A DNA stretch of 36,192 nt from Cylindrotheca closterium (taxonomy: Eukaryota > Bacillariophyta > Bacillariophyceae > Bacillariales > Bacillariaceae), in NCBI GenBank assembly GCA_933822405.4, contig CAKOGP040000757.1, forward strand, positions 1-36,192. The letters run 5' to 3'. A model generated the notes under the pieces. That model was not told the origin of the DNA and did no database searches. It was given only the letters and a program-made list of their open reading frames with translations. This document shows positions 28,320 to 36,192 of this stretch, piece after piece (within the stretch, counting starts at the first letter, position 1; every line of letters starts with the position of its first letter). A program made the position numbers and the translations under genes.

Positions 28320-29756
28320 ATGAGTCCACGACATTCTTCGTTCCGTCGAAGTAGTGATGATCATCGTTCCCCGGAAAAAGGCAATGACGGCGCCGAAGAC
28401 GGTCCTCGCAAACGGCAGCGTCAACGAGCCAAGCCTGTCTTTGTGGGTGACATTCGGGTTCCGTTTGGGGTTGTTGTGGGCTTTATGAATTCTGTCATGC
28501 GGAATCATAACTTTACTAGGAAGAGTAGTAGGGGTAGAAGGAGAGAGGATTATGACGGCGATGAAGTTCATGTTGGTGACGCTATTATTGGTTTTGAACG
28601 GTCCGGAGAAAGCTGTTGGCGTTTGGAACCTGCCACGGATGCTTTGGCAGACAAGTTGTGTTACCTCAATCGAATCCGTTTCAAGAATACCATTCTTCGG
28701 GTTAATCTCAGCGGTCGCAGGCAAAATCCAAGGTTTGGCTGTTGGAATGATTATTATTATCATCGATATGGAAAAAATGATGACAAGGTAGATGCAGAAG
28801 TACTTGCCCACCTGAAACATCCTATGGACGGAATGCAGCTATTTGATATACTTAATGAAAAGATGAACTTTTACAAGCTTTCCAATGGTGAGGGCAACTC
28901 GATCAAAGGTATCCGGGGCATGGTTTCTATCAAGTCTTTTGTATTGACGATGAGATCTCCAGAAGAAGCAGAGCGGATCTGCTACCTTTCCGGGATTCAG
29001 GTGGGGAGCACCAGTGTTTTTCTGGAACGACCGTATGATTGGATCGGACCTACACCTCTCTATCCTAACTACCTCGAATTTCTGAGAGCGAGATCGGACG
29101 CGGAGGCTACAAAGCGGAAACAAACACAGGCAAATACCAAAGAATCGCCACTGAAAGCTAGGGCAAGGACTGCAAGGCCCACTCCTTCAGCTAGTACTGA
29201 AACTATTGAATTGCTGGATGACAGTGACGATGAAGTAGAGATAGTAGAAGAACATGAAGAAGCAAAGAAACTCGAAAAAGAGAACCAGCATCTTCGCAGT
29301 GTGTTGAAAGCATTGACTCATTCCAATGCTTCCAAAGGCGAAGAAGTATCATCCCTTCAATCACAACTCGATCAGCTGCAAGCGCAACTCTTGGAAAAGG
29401 AAGCGGAAGCGTCCGCATTACGACAGTATGAGTGTACTCTGAAGAGCGACATTGCCAGTACTGAGGAAAAAGTGGAGGCAATTCATGAGAGCTGGCAGGC
29501 CCAAGCTATGCTTCTTGCCGAAAAGCAACAGGAAATTGATCTGGTTGGCGGGCAGCTTGCCCAGCTTCAAAAGGATGCTCAGAATGTGCGAGAATCTCTC
29601 TTGGACGAACAAAGGGAGCGTGAAGAATTGGAAGACGTCTTGGCACGCTTTCAACCCCATGTGGCAATCAAGAAACAAGAAGATGAAGAAATGGGGACGA
29701 ACGGCCAAAGCGGCAAGGTTACTGTTGCCGCCAGTGATGATGCCTTTGATGTGTAA
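28320..29756 (+). CDS. Nuclear protein with two RRM-like regions, SIM-like motifs and a coiled coil (478 aa)
   Basis: Basic N-terminus with a nuclear-localisation-type run (RKRQRQR, 30-36). Two related alpha/beta regions follow: the first ends DALADKLCYLNRIRFKNTILRVNL (about 108-130), the second PEEAERICYLSGIQVGSTSVFLERP (about 214-238). The shared CYL-x2-I and the closing ERPYDWIGPTPLYPNY recall the RRM layout and the RPxDYxP exit of U2AF-type proteins; classical aromatic RNP motifs are not evident, so they are called RRM-like only. A linker then carries TIELLDDSDDEVEIVEE (295-311), an excellent SUMO-interaction motif (hydrophobic core plus acidic tail, possibly twice). Residues of about 312-450 form a long heptad coiled coil. 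It runs in the same direction as the KMT2-like gene, about 300 bp downstream. RNA-related or SUMO-dependent assembly is inference. Confidence 0.72.
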   Translation: MSPRHSSFRRSSDDHRSPEKGNDGAEDGPRKRQRQRAKPVFVGDIRVPFGVVVGFMNSVMRNHNFTRKSSRGRRREDYDGDEVHVGDAIIGFERSGESCWRLEPATDALADKLCYLNRIRFKNTILRVNLSGRRQNPRFGCWNDYYYHRYGKNDDKVDAEVLAHLKHPMDGMQLFDILNEKMNFYKLSNGEGNSIKGIRGMVSIKSFVLTMRSPEEAERICYLSGIQVGSTSVFLERPYDWIGPTPLYPNYLEFLRARSDAEATKRKQTQANTKESPLKARARTARPTPSASTETIELLDDSDDEVEIVEEHEEAKKLEKENQHLRSVLKALTHSNASKGEEVSSLQSQLDQLQAQLLEKEAEASALRQYECTLKSDIASTEEKVEAIHESWQAQAMLLAEKQQEIDLVGGQLAQLQKDAQNVRESLLDEQREREELEDVLARFQPHVAIKKQEDEEMGTNGQSGKVTVAASDDAFDV

Positions 29757-31015
29757 TATTATCGTACCTGGTACCAGCGCGTTCCATCACTTGAGACAGA
29801 TTTAAAAGAGGAGAAAGCTTCTGTAGCAATCTGCTGCTAGCGCTTCATGCGCTCATAGCTTGGAGCAAGATGGGTTCCAATGATGAGAACCACACTGTTG
29901 CAAAGAAGCCACGTGTGTAAGGTCAGGTGGCATGCATAACATAACTTCTTGTCAAGAGAAGCGGCACCTCTGTACGATGAGATCCATGATTCATTCTCCT
30001 GGGGATCCTTCATGCTAGAATACGGTATGTTGGGAACAAACAACGGGCAAACAAAATGCTAACTCGCATTCAGAACTTTTGAAAGTCCGACACCATTCTA
30101 GTTCCCGCCAGCACCTGGTACCGTACCGTAATCGAGACGAATGATTCACTGACTCATCCAGTTGGGGACTGTACACGAATGATTGACTCGCTTGGGGATC
30201 ACACCTGCACAAATGGCGCCAGCGGAATCGCTTCTCCTCCAGCTGACGCGTAGATGAAACGTTGTCTTCTTCCTGCCTACGCCATTCTTCTTCTTGCCAG
30301 CACCAGTTACTACCGAAGAAGAGATCGATGATTCATTCTTTTCGGGACCACACACGAATGATTGACGCTGTTTATGGATCAGATGGATCAGACACAAGCA
30401 CCTCCTTGAAGTTTGCTTTCAAAATGCCCAGCAGCTTACCCATTCATCAAACGCCTTTTCAGCGGAGAACCAGACATCTCGGAGTCTTCTGTTCATGCAT
30501 CCTACAAAATTCTTGTCAACTGTGGATTCGGCTTTCAGAAATCGACTCTGGTGGGGATCACACATTATATAACAACACCAGTTCCTTTGCGTCTTGAGTG
30601 TCGTTCGATGATTAATTGAAATCATTTTATACCCCGCCATGAACGGAGAATAAAGGTGTCTGTGAGCAGACACAATAACATTTGGTTGGTCGTGCAATTT
30701 TCTTGGAAGCACACGTACGTGTATAGGTATGTTACGGGTTCTGGAACTTTCAATAAAAGTGCCGTAAATTAGTTGGAAGACGGATACACGTACCACCGGC
30801 GAAACCCTCTTAACTTATACTGGAAGTGCTGGAGGCACAGTAGCTTGTCCAAGCCTTCACGATTTCTCAAGTCCTTCGCTTCATCATCCATGTATTTGGT
30901 CGATGAAACGATGCCCATCAACTAACCAACGACCAAATAGCTACAACCATGATAGTAGTACAAAAGTGCGTTTTTAATCGTTACAAAACTATTTCAAAAT
31001 TTTGAATGGTTTTCC
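29757..31015. repeat. Intergenic with three degenerate about 170-190-bp repeat copies
   Basis: Copies near 29980-30010, 30090-30200 and 30282-30380 share an ordered set of blocks: CCATTCT(A/T)(G/C)TTC, GCCAGCACC, GA(A/T)GATTCA(T/C)T, GGGA-x-CACAC or GGGACTGTACAC, and CGAATGATTGAC. The last two copies align over about 100 bp. Minus-strand translation gives faintly similar peptides (QSFVxxPxxxES), but no long frame, so a coding origin is uncertain. GTACCTGGTACCAGC lies near 29764. Confidence 0.5.
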
Positions 31016-31705
31016 TCAGGCAGCTGGTGACGAAGACACGCCGTTTGCCAACAGTGTGTTAGATAGCATGCCGTGGAACTCGTCAACCGCGAAGACTCGT
31101 CCAGCAGTGTTTTCCGATGAATGCAATAGGTGTACTAAGAATCGTAGTCTTTCACTCGCTTGCATCACCAGTCCCTTCTCAAACTCGATCTGAGCCAAGT
31201 TGTTCGTGGCTGCAAGTGCAATGAGGGTCACCGTATCGTTGGACCGTGGAAGCCCCACAATGAGCTGAAGGCTTGTTTGATAAAGCTGCTCTGCTCGATG
31301 CATGGATGCCGATATTCCAGTCTTGATCGACTTTTGGTGATGCAGAATGGCCGTGTTAAACAAGATTCCAGCACAGTAGATATTCATGGAGTGCAGACGA
31401 TGCTCCGCACCAACAAATGAGGGAGCTTCTTGCAAAACTAATGCGTTTTGATACACAAAGAACTTCTCTCGCATGGGGAGTGTGCTGGGTGTTGCAGTAG
31501 AAGTATGAAAGCATTCGTGCTGAGGCAAAGTATTTCTGGCGTGGTGGTTCACGCCACTTTCTTGACGAGGAGCAGTACGCTTCAAAAACTCCTTGATAAG
31601 GAAAAGTGACTCGTAGTATGTCTTAGCAGCCCCGCCCATATCATTGGATTGGTACAGTGCCACTGCTTTGTTGTTAAGGTTCAAAGTGTCTTGTAACGAG
31701 ATCAT
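31016..31705 (-). CDS. TPR-like helical repeat protein (229 aa)
   Basis: The ATG at 31705 begins MISLQDTLNLNNKAVALYQSNDMGGAAKTYYESLFLIKEFL, a typical first TPR helix pair (LNN.AV.LYQ.GD...A...Y..SL) as found in many diatom hypothetical proteins. Later pairs: YCAGILFNTAILHHQKS, MHRAEQLYQTSLQLIVG, VTLIALAATNNLAQIEFEKGLVMQASERLRFLVHLL. TPR-like arrays bind protein partners; none is predictable here. The frame stays open upstream to 32035, but just before the ATG the minus strand reads a pyrimidine tract ending CCCTCAG, a good 3' splice site, so an upstream exon or 5'UTR intron is possible and the upstream translation is not trusted. A partial copy lies at 34753-35325. Confidence 0.75.
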   Translation of the reverse strand: MISLQDTLNLNNKAVALYQSNDMGGAAKTYYESLFLIKEFLKRTAPRQESGVNHHARNTLPQHECFHTSTATPSTLPMREKFFVYQNALVLQEAPSFVGAEHRLHSMNIYCAGILFNTAILHHQKSIKTGISASMHRAEQLYQTSLQLIVGLPRSNDTVTLIALAATNNLAQIEFEKGLVMQASERLRFLVHLLHSSENTAGRVFAVDEFHGMLSNTLLANGVSSSPAA

Positions 31706-32717
31706 GATAATCTGAGGGAGAAAGAAAAAGTAAGACTGTTCGTGGAAATATGTCCAAAAAATGATCTGTTGCAATTCAAGAGATTTTATCAGGGCGAACT
31801 TGAACTCCCTCAAACGACGAATACTTCGCACCGCTTTCAAAGTAATTCGAAGTGTTTTGGTACCTGGTACCGGTACCCTTAAATGAAACGACATTTTCTG
31901 ACCTTCCGAATGGAAACTTTTAAAATCCTTTGATTGGAAGGCAACGGAACTGTGCCTGAAGTTCGAGTGCTGACGTAGCATGCAGCTTGATTGGCAACAA
32001 GACAGGAGACATTTTTGAGCGTCGACTTCAATCATGACGACCAGCTACGACACTCAAGAAACTGGATACGTTGAAGACAAAACAACATATTCAATAGATA
32101 ATCTAGCTAGAACCTTGAACAATCATTTTCTTACATCGTATGTTTCCATCACCTCATGTACTGCTAGATCCCACATTCTTCTTCATGGCACGAGCTAGTA
32201 TACCCTACGACTACTAGAAGAGGTGGCCACTCAACAAACGGAGGAACTGGCGGTCAAAGAAAAGCAGGTTCACGGATCAGATCGCAAGTGGTATGGAATG
32301 TTTCTAATTTGCTTATTCCATGCTTCATGATCCAGCAAGACCACCCAATCTACCGGTATGCCATATCACCGGTAGCAGCTACCACTACAGTGTGTATCGG
32401 TACGATTCAAACAAGGATAGAGTTGATTGATTCATTCAAATACTCTCATGTTGAATATCCCCTGAAACTCTCCCCTAATATATTTTAGATTTGCTTTTTG
32501 CGCACGGCGCACGTGTTCCAGTAATAAAATATACCGGTACGAGTACATACTGTACAGAAAACTCATCTGAAAACCCATAAACCCATTTTTTAAAAATTTG
32601 TTTCGAGTCAAATCTCTTTGGAGCAATCTGATTGGTTGAAAGTGGAATCTCGTTGTCTCAATATGCGTTTTTGCGGAGATATGGGTAGGGGTACACGTGT
32701 ACAGTACCAGGTACAGT
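31706..32717. other. Divergent intergenic region with many GTAC/CCGG palindromes
   Basis: Between the TPR-like gene (minus) and the glycosyltransferase gene (plus). It is dense in one motif: GGTACCTGGTACCGGTACCC (about 31858), CTACCGGTATGCCATATCACCGG (about 32350), ATACCGGTACGAG (about 32530) and GTACAGTACCAGGTACAGTA (about 32699). A pyrimidine-rich splice acceptor for the minus gene lies at about 31712-31735. Confidence 0.5.
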
Positions 32718-33980
32718 ATGAATATGCCAATAATATACTGTAGCATTGGGCTGCAAGACATGATGACCATTCATCTTCCAGAGTCCAAAGCCAAGCAAGA
32801 AGGCTTGAGGTGTTGGATAATCCGAAGCGGGGTACTGCTCTGTTCTCTTCTGTTGGCGTCGACGTCGCTGTTGAGTAACAACCTCCTCATTCGTGCATCT
32901 AAAACGTTCGTAGCATCATCATCATCCTCATCATCTTCAACATCTATCCATCGAGATTCGCAACGAATGGTGTCTCCAGAATGGCTCACATTCGACCAGC
33001 TCTCTGAAAGAGGCACCAACACTACTTGGAACCGAGCAACAGGAATGGCAGATGGAGACAAAAGAGGATTGATGGCTCGTCCACCCTTCCCAAACGAAAG
33101 CGAATGGCTGTTGTCGCCCAGTGTCTACCACAACAGTCATCAAGATGGTCAACTCATCCCCAAACTACTGCACAAGGTTCTGCTATCAACGAAAGGAGAC
33201 TTTACAAAATTCACATATGACATGATGACAAATGAAACCATCCAGAATTTGACCAACCCATTGAACTTGGATGGTATCAATCGCTTGGCGTGGGCCCATA
33301 GAAGCTGGAAAGTCTTCAACCCTGGCTACGAGATCCGATACTTCAATCTGCACCACTGCCGGACGTATCTTGCTCGGAACTTTCATCCCCTCATGTTGCG
33401 AGCATTCGATTGCATCGAGGCGTTTGCTGGGAAAGCTGATTTGTTTCGATATTTAGTAGTTTACCGGGAGGGTGGTTTCTACAGTGACTGGAAACAAGAG
33501 TGTATGGTGGATGGTCTGCTGGATCGTGTTGCTGCAACCAACGTCACCTTTGTTGCTGCTACGGACAGCGGACTTCCTAGAGGGTGGAAATCAATGCAAA
33601 ATTCCTTCATTGGTGCAACACCGAGACACCCGGTCCTCATCAAAACGATCGAAATCCTTTTGCGGAACATCCAAAGTCGGAGCGACCTCAATCAATCCCT
33701 GACAACCCATAACTCTGCATATGAAATGACATCGACCATTCCCTTGGGGAGAGCATTTGAGGCTATCAGCCCCCCACTAGACAAGCCAGGTGGGGCTCGA
33801 CTTATTGACTTCAAGGCGAATTATGGTCTTCGGTTCTTCTGGGGTGAGGACATTGTGATTGTGCACAAATGCTACGGCTGTGGAGGAGATCAGAACTGGG
33901 CTGATGGGAACAACTATCTTCACAAGTATGAAATTGGTGAATTCTTTTGCCCAGATGCACCGTCACTGTTTCAAGACTGA
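32718..33980 (+). CDS. GT32/OCH1-like Golgi glycosyltransferase with altered DxD (420 aa)
   Basis: A type II membrane layout: short cytosolic N-terminus, hydrophobic anchor (CWIIRSGVLLCSLLLASTSLL, about 32-52), Ser-rich stem encoded by a TCA repeat, then the catalytic region. The GT32 'capsular/OCH1 sugar-binding DxD' core is seen as HRSWKVFNPGYEIRYFN, then AGKADLFRYLVVYREGGFYSDWKQEC (about 236-261), MQNSFIGATPRHPVL and a C-terminal WGEDIVIVHKCYGCGG. Family members use Y-x-D-x-D after GG to bind the metal and nucleotide sugar; here it reads YSDWKQ, so the second Asp is replaced. The first ATG is 32718; MMTIHLPESK at 32760 is an equally good start. Several N-x-S/T sequons fit the secretory pathway. 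Donor and acceptor unknown. Confidence 0.85.
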   Translation: MNMPIIYCSIGLQDMMTIHLPESKAKQEGLRCWIIRSGVLLCSLLLASTSLLSNNLLIRASKTFVASSSSSSSSTSIHRDSQRMVSPEWLTFDQLSERGTNTTWNRATGMADGDKRGLMARPPFPNESEWLLSPSVYHNSHQDGQLIPKLLHKVLLSTKGDFTKFTYDMMTNETIQNLTNPLNLDGINRLAWAHRSWKVFNPGYEIRYFNLHHCRTYLARNFHPLMLRAFDCIEAFAGKADLFRYLVVYREGGFYSDWKQECMVDGLLDRVAATNVTFVAATDSGLPRGWKSMQNSFIGATPRHPVLIKTIEILLRNIQSRSDLNQSLTTHNSAYEMTSTIPLGRAFEAISPPLDKPGGARLIDFKANYGLRFFWGEDIVIVHKCYGCGGDQNWADGNNYLHKYEIGEFFCPDAPSLFQD

Positions 33981-34752
33981 TAGACAACGACGACAACAAC
34001 GACAACAACGACAACGCCTATCATACCATTGGAAGTAGCGTTTCTTCGAGTTTGTGGTTCACTCGAACCAGCAACGACAAAAGGCTCCAGCAACTGCAAT
34101 GTACATTGATTGCGAAGGTTCGTATGAGGGCCTTCTTAGACGAGATGGATGGTGTTCAGCATCCTTCTTGGAAGTGTGCTAGCAGCTGCCACTGCCAAGC
34201 ACCCTTTAAAGTGACACAATGCTGTTGTCGGAGGAAATGATTCGTGCGGTGACTGTGGGAAAAGGAAGGAGGAGTGTGGATAATAATCAAAATTCAGTAT
34301 TCACATACGGTATCATCATCACGAAAACGTCAGCGTTCGACTATAACGTGATTCAACAATCACAGTATACTGTAGGGTCATTGACTCCGTCCCGATCACA
34401 ATACTGTACCTTACCGTAATGACTCTAACTTTGTTTGATGAATGGATTAACCCTAGAACTCATTATCTTGAAGAAAAGAAACGTTAAATACAGACCGCAT
34501 GAACGAAGAATGTGTTTTAAAAATATTGTACTTTTTCGGTGCGCGTCGTGCTTATAGAGTACCCGGTATCCTCGTTCTTCAACCCTCACGATTTCTCAAG
34601 CCCTTCGCGATTCAACATGCAGGTATTAGGTAGTCGATGAATTCAAATGATGCCCAACCACAACCGACGACCTTTAGTATCCATAACCATGACAGTGCTC
34701 TAAAAAAGTGTTTTTTTGTATAGTTACTAAGATATTCCAAAATTAAAAACCT
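33981..34752. other. Intergenic with a short ACAACG minisatellite
   Basis: Right after the glycosyltransferase stop comes GACAACGACGACAACAACGACAACAACGAC (about 33982-34013). No gene is visible. From about 34575 the sequence becomes similar to the flank beyond the TPR-like gene (about 30850-31015), marking one edge of the duplication. Confidence 0.55.
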
Positions 34753-35325
34753 TTAGGCAGCTGGTGACGAAGACACGCCGTTTGCCAACAGTGTGTTAGA
34801 TAGCATGCCGTGGAACTCGTCAACCGTGACGACTCGTCCAGCTGTACTTTCCAATGAGCACAATAGATGTACTAGGAATCGTAGTCTCTCACTCGCTTGC
34901 ATCACCAGTCCTTTCTCAAACTCGATCTGAGCCAAGTTGTTTGTGGCTGCAAGTGCAATGAGGGTCACCGTATCGTTGGACCGTGGAAGCCCCACAATGA
35001 GCTGAAGGCTTGCTTGATAAAGCTGCTCTGCTCGATGCATGGATGCCGATATTCCAGTCTCGATCGACTTTTGGTGATGCAGAATGGCCGTCTTAAACAA
35101 GATTCCAGCACAGTAGATATTCATGGATTGCACACGATGCTCCGACCAACAAATGAGGGAGCTTCTTGCAAAACTATATAATGCGCTTTGATACACAAAG
35201 AACTTCTCTTGCATGGGGGTATTGATGGATGTCTCAGTAGAAGTATGAAAGCATTCATGCTGAGGCAAAGTATTCATTCTGTTAGAGGAACCATTGCAAC
35301 GCGTTTCGACAAACATTGAAAACAA
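34753..35325 (-). CDS. 5'-truncated duplicate of the TPR-like gene (190 aa open frame)
   Basis: From NTLPQHECFHTST to the end it matches the gene at 31016-31705: counted by eye, 31141-31380 differs from its counterpart at 6 of 240 positions, and 31021-31140 at about 11 of 120. It lacks the MISLQDTLNLNN start and first helices; homology stops at about 35278, and a fresh start (MFSMFVETRC) comes from unrelated sequence. A 1-nt deletion (near 35144) and a 4-nt insertion (TATA, near 35175) sum to three, so about ten residues are read in another frame (LYSFARSSLICWS instead of LVLQEAPSFVGA) and the frame then recovers. The stop is TAA instead of TGA. It may be a pseudogene kept open by chance or a functional short form. 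Confidence 0.6.
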   Translation of the reverse strand: MFSMFVETRCNGSSNRMNTLPQHECFHTSTETSINTPMQEKFFVYQSALYSFARSSLICWSEHRVQSMNIYCAGILFKTAILHHQKSIETGISASMHRAEQLYQASLQLIVGLPRSNDTVTLIALAATNNLAQIEFEKGLVMQASERLRFLVHLLCSLESTAGRVVTVDEFHGMLSNTLLANGVSSSPAA

Positions 35326-36019
35326 GTGTGATGATCACATTTGTTTCCACTTGTCGTTTTTAGGATTCCATATCCTTTGATCGGTGGAAGCAATTTGTTG
35401 CACAAGCAGCATAGCATGAGGTCCTGCTATTTGGAAACCCTGGTATGCTGGAGACAAAAGAGGATGGATCATCTTGTTTGTTTTGAATCGAATTTGTTGG
35501 AGGATGATAGGATGCGTGGTTATACTGCGTGTTTTTTTTATTAAAAACATGATTCGTTCAGTAAGGCATTTTTGTGACTGCGTTATCATTTTTGGTGGGG
35601 AAATTCACGTACAAAAACAATGTGTAGATCCAAGGAGCCTGGGATATGCCGCATATCTGATTAGAGATTGGAGGCAGGCCGGCTTGATCACCCTTTCTGC
35701 AGGGGGGTTGGTGATTCAACATCTTCCGTCGTCATGGAATTCAATCATTGTTTAACACTTCATGGTCTTGGTGGTGTTTTCAATACTCCTGTCTATACTT
35801 AAAAACATTCGTTAAGTGAGACATGATGAAAATCGTCCGCAATTACCGTTACAATTGTACTCAATCAAGCACATTATATTTACCAAAAGACACCGGCACG
35901 GTCAGTCTGACCTCCACCTCCAACACAACGACTACACCCGGCTTGCTCGCAGAAATACTGCTCGCAGAAACAGCGAAGACAAAATATTACACACATCACA
36001 CATCACCACATAAAAAACA
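35326..36019. other. Intergenic, no supported gene
   Basis: Upstream of the truncated TPR-like copy. Frames such as 35474-35755 (plus) have no protein-like character. The segment is close to random in appearance, AT-rich in the middle and CAC-rich towards 36020. Confidence 0.5.
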
Positions 36020-36192
36020 TCACCACCAGAACGCACTGTTGCTGTCCTTTTGTTTTGTGTTGTTCGAACCCAACCCGTGAACAAGCTGAATCTTCCTTCT
36101 TCTTTCATTAGTACTAGCCAGTGGCACTTCCAATTCCTCAGAGACGGGTTCTTCCTTCATCCGCTTCTGCATACTGAGCTTTTTACATATCT
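36020..36192 (-). CDS. Possible 3' end of a minus-strand gene running off the window
   Basis: The minus strand is open from the window edge to a TGA at 36020-36022, about 56 codons. The frame reads ICKKLSMQKRMKEEPVSEEL, then EVPLASTNERRRKIQLVHGL, ending SAFWW. The charged, non-repetitive composition is more protein-like than the neighbouring intergenic sequence. Too short to name, and its 5' part lies outside the window. Confidence 0.33.
   Translation of the reverse strand, partial: ICKKLSMQKRMKEEPVSEELEVPLASTNERRRKIQLVHGLGSNNTKQKDSNSAFWW

Noticed and set aside
30146..30397. Minus-strand frames with similar QSFVxxP peptides in the repeat region
   Set aside because: Similarity follows from the DNA repeat; frames are short, overlapping and have no consistent start.
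31706..32035. Upstream 110-residue extension of the TPR-like gene
   Set aside because: It crosses a strong splice acceptor and the palindromic GGTACC block, has no TPR character, and the Met at 31705 starts the first helix cleanly.

Overview
The window is nuclear DNA of a photosynthetic eukaryote, most likely a diatom, possibly a raphid pennate (the clade is inference; no search could be run). The evidence is: short GT-AG introns of about 100-136 nt in otherwise intron-poor genes; signal peptides ending in an A-F junction, the bipartite plastid presequence of secondary plastids; BspA-type leucine-rich repeats; tandem helicase-associated (HA) repeats without a helicase; a GT32-like glycosyltransferase with a diatom-like 'YSDWKQ' motif; and dispersed TACCGGTA palindromes. 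I see no tRNA, rRNA, CRISPR array, transposase or prokaryote-style operon.

Layout. 1.1-5.2 kb: three minus-strand paralogues (235, 225 and 222 aa) of a lineage-restricted family with RYLxKLG, V-x-F-x3-V-x-V/I and ELVHPVH boxes; the spacers hold a degenerate repeated module. 6.1-9.4 kb: a three-exon, 1025-aa multi-pass membrane protein with a STRA6-like C-terminus. 10.7-12.9 kb: a BspA/LRR_5 protein. 13.2-13.6 kb: a small cysteine-rich protein. 14.3-16.8 kb: a divergent pair, a TLC-domain membrane protein and an EGF plus beta-propeller type II membrane protein. 17.3-20.0 kb: a decayed HA-repeat gene, a remnant HA repeat and an intact HA-repeat gene with a plastid-type presequence. 20.4-22.3 kb: a three-exon LSMT-like SET methyltransferase with a plastid-type presequence, divergent from the HA gene. 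22.6-22.9 kb: a small C-terminally anchored membrane protein. 23.4-28.0 kb: a 1532-aa KMT2/Trithorax-like protein with HMG-like region, bromodomain, SET and post-SET. 28.3-29.8 kb: a nuclear protein with two RRM-like regions, SUMO-interaction-like motifs and a coiled coil. 31.0-35.3 kb: a repeat-helix (TPR-like) gene and its partial duplicate on either side of a GT32-like glycosyltransferase. The right edge may hold the 3' end of another minus-strand gene.

Functional themes. Two plastid-type proteins (HA repeats and LSMT-like) share a 368-bp divergent promoter region, and two presumed nuclear proteins (KMT2-like and RRM/SIM/coiled-coil) follow head to tail. The rest look like independent genes. 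The strongest leads are the three-gene family, whose core matches the spacing of the PP1-docking RVxF-phi-phi element, and the TPR-like duplicate, whose frame was broken and restored by two compensating indels.
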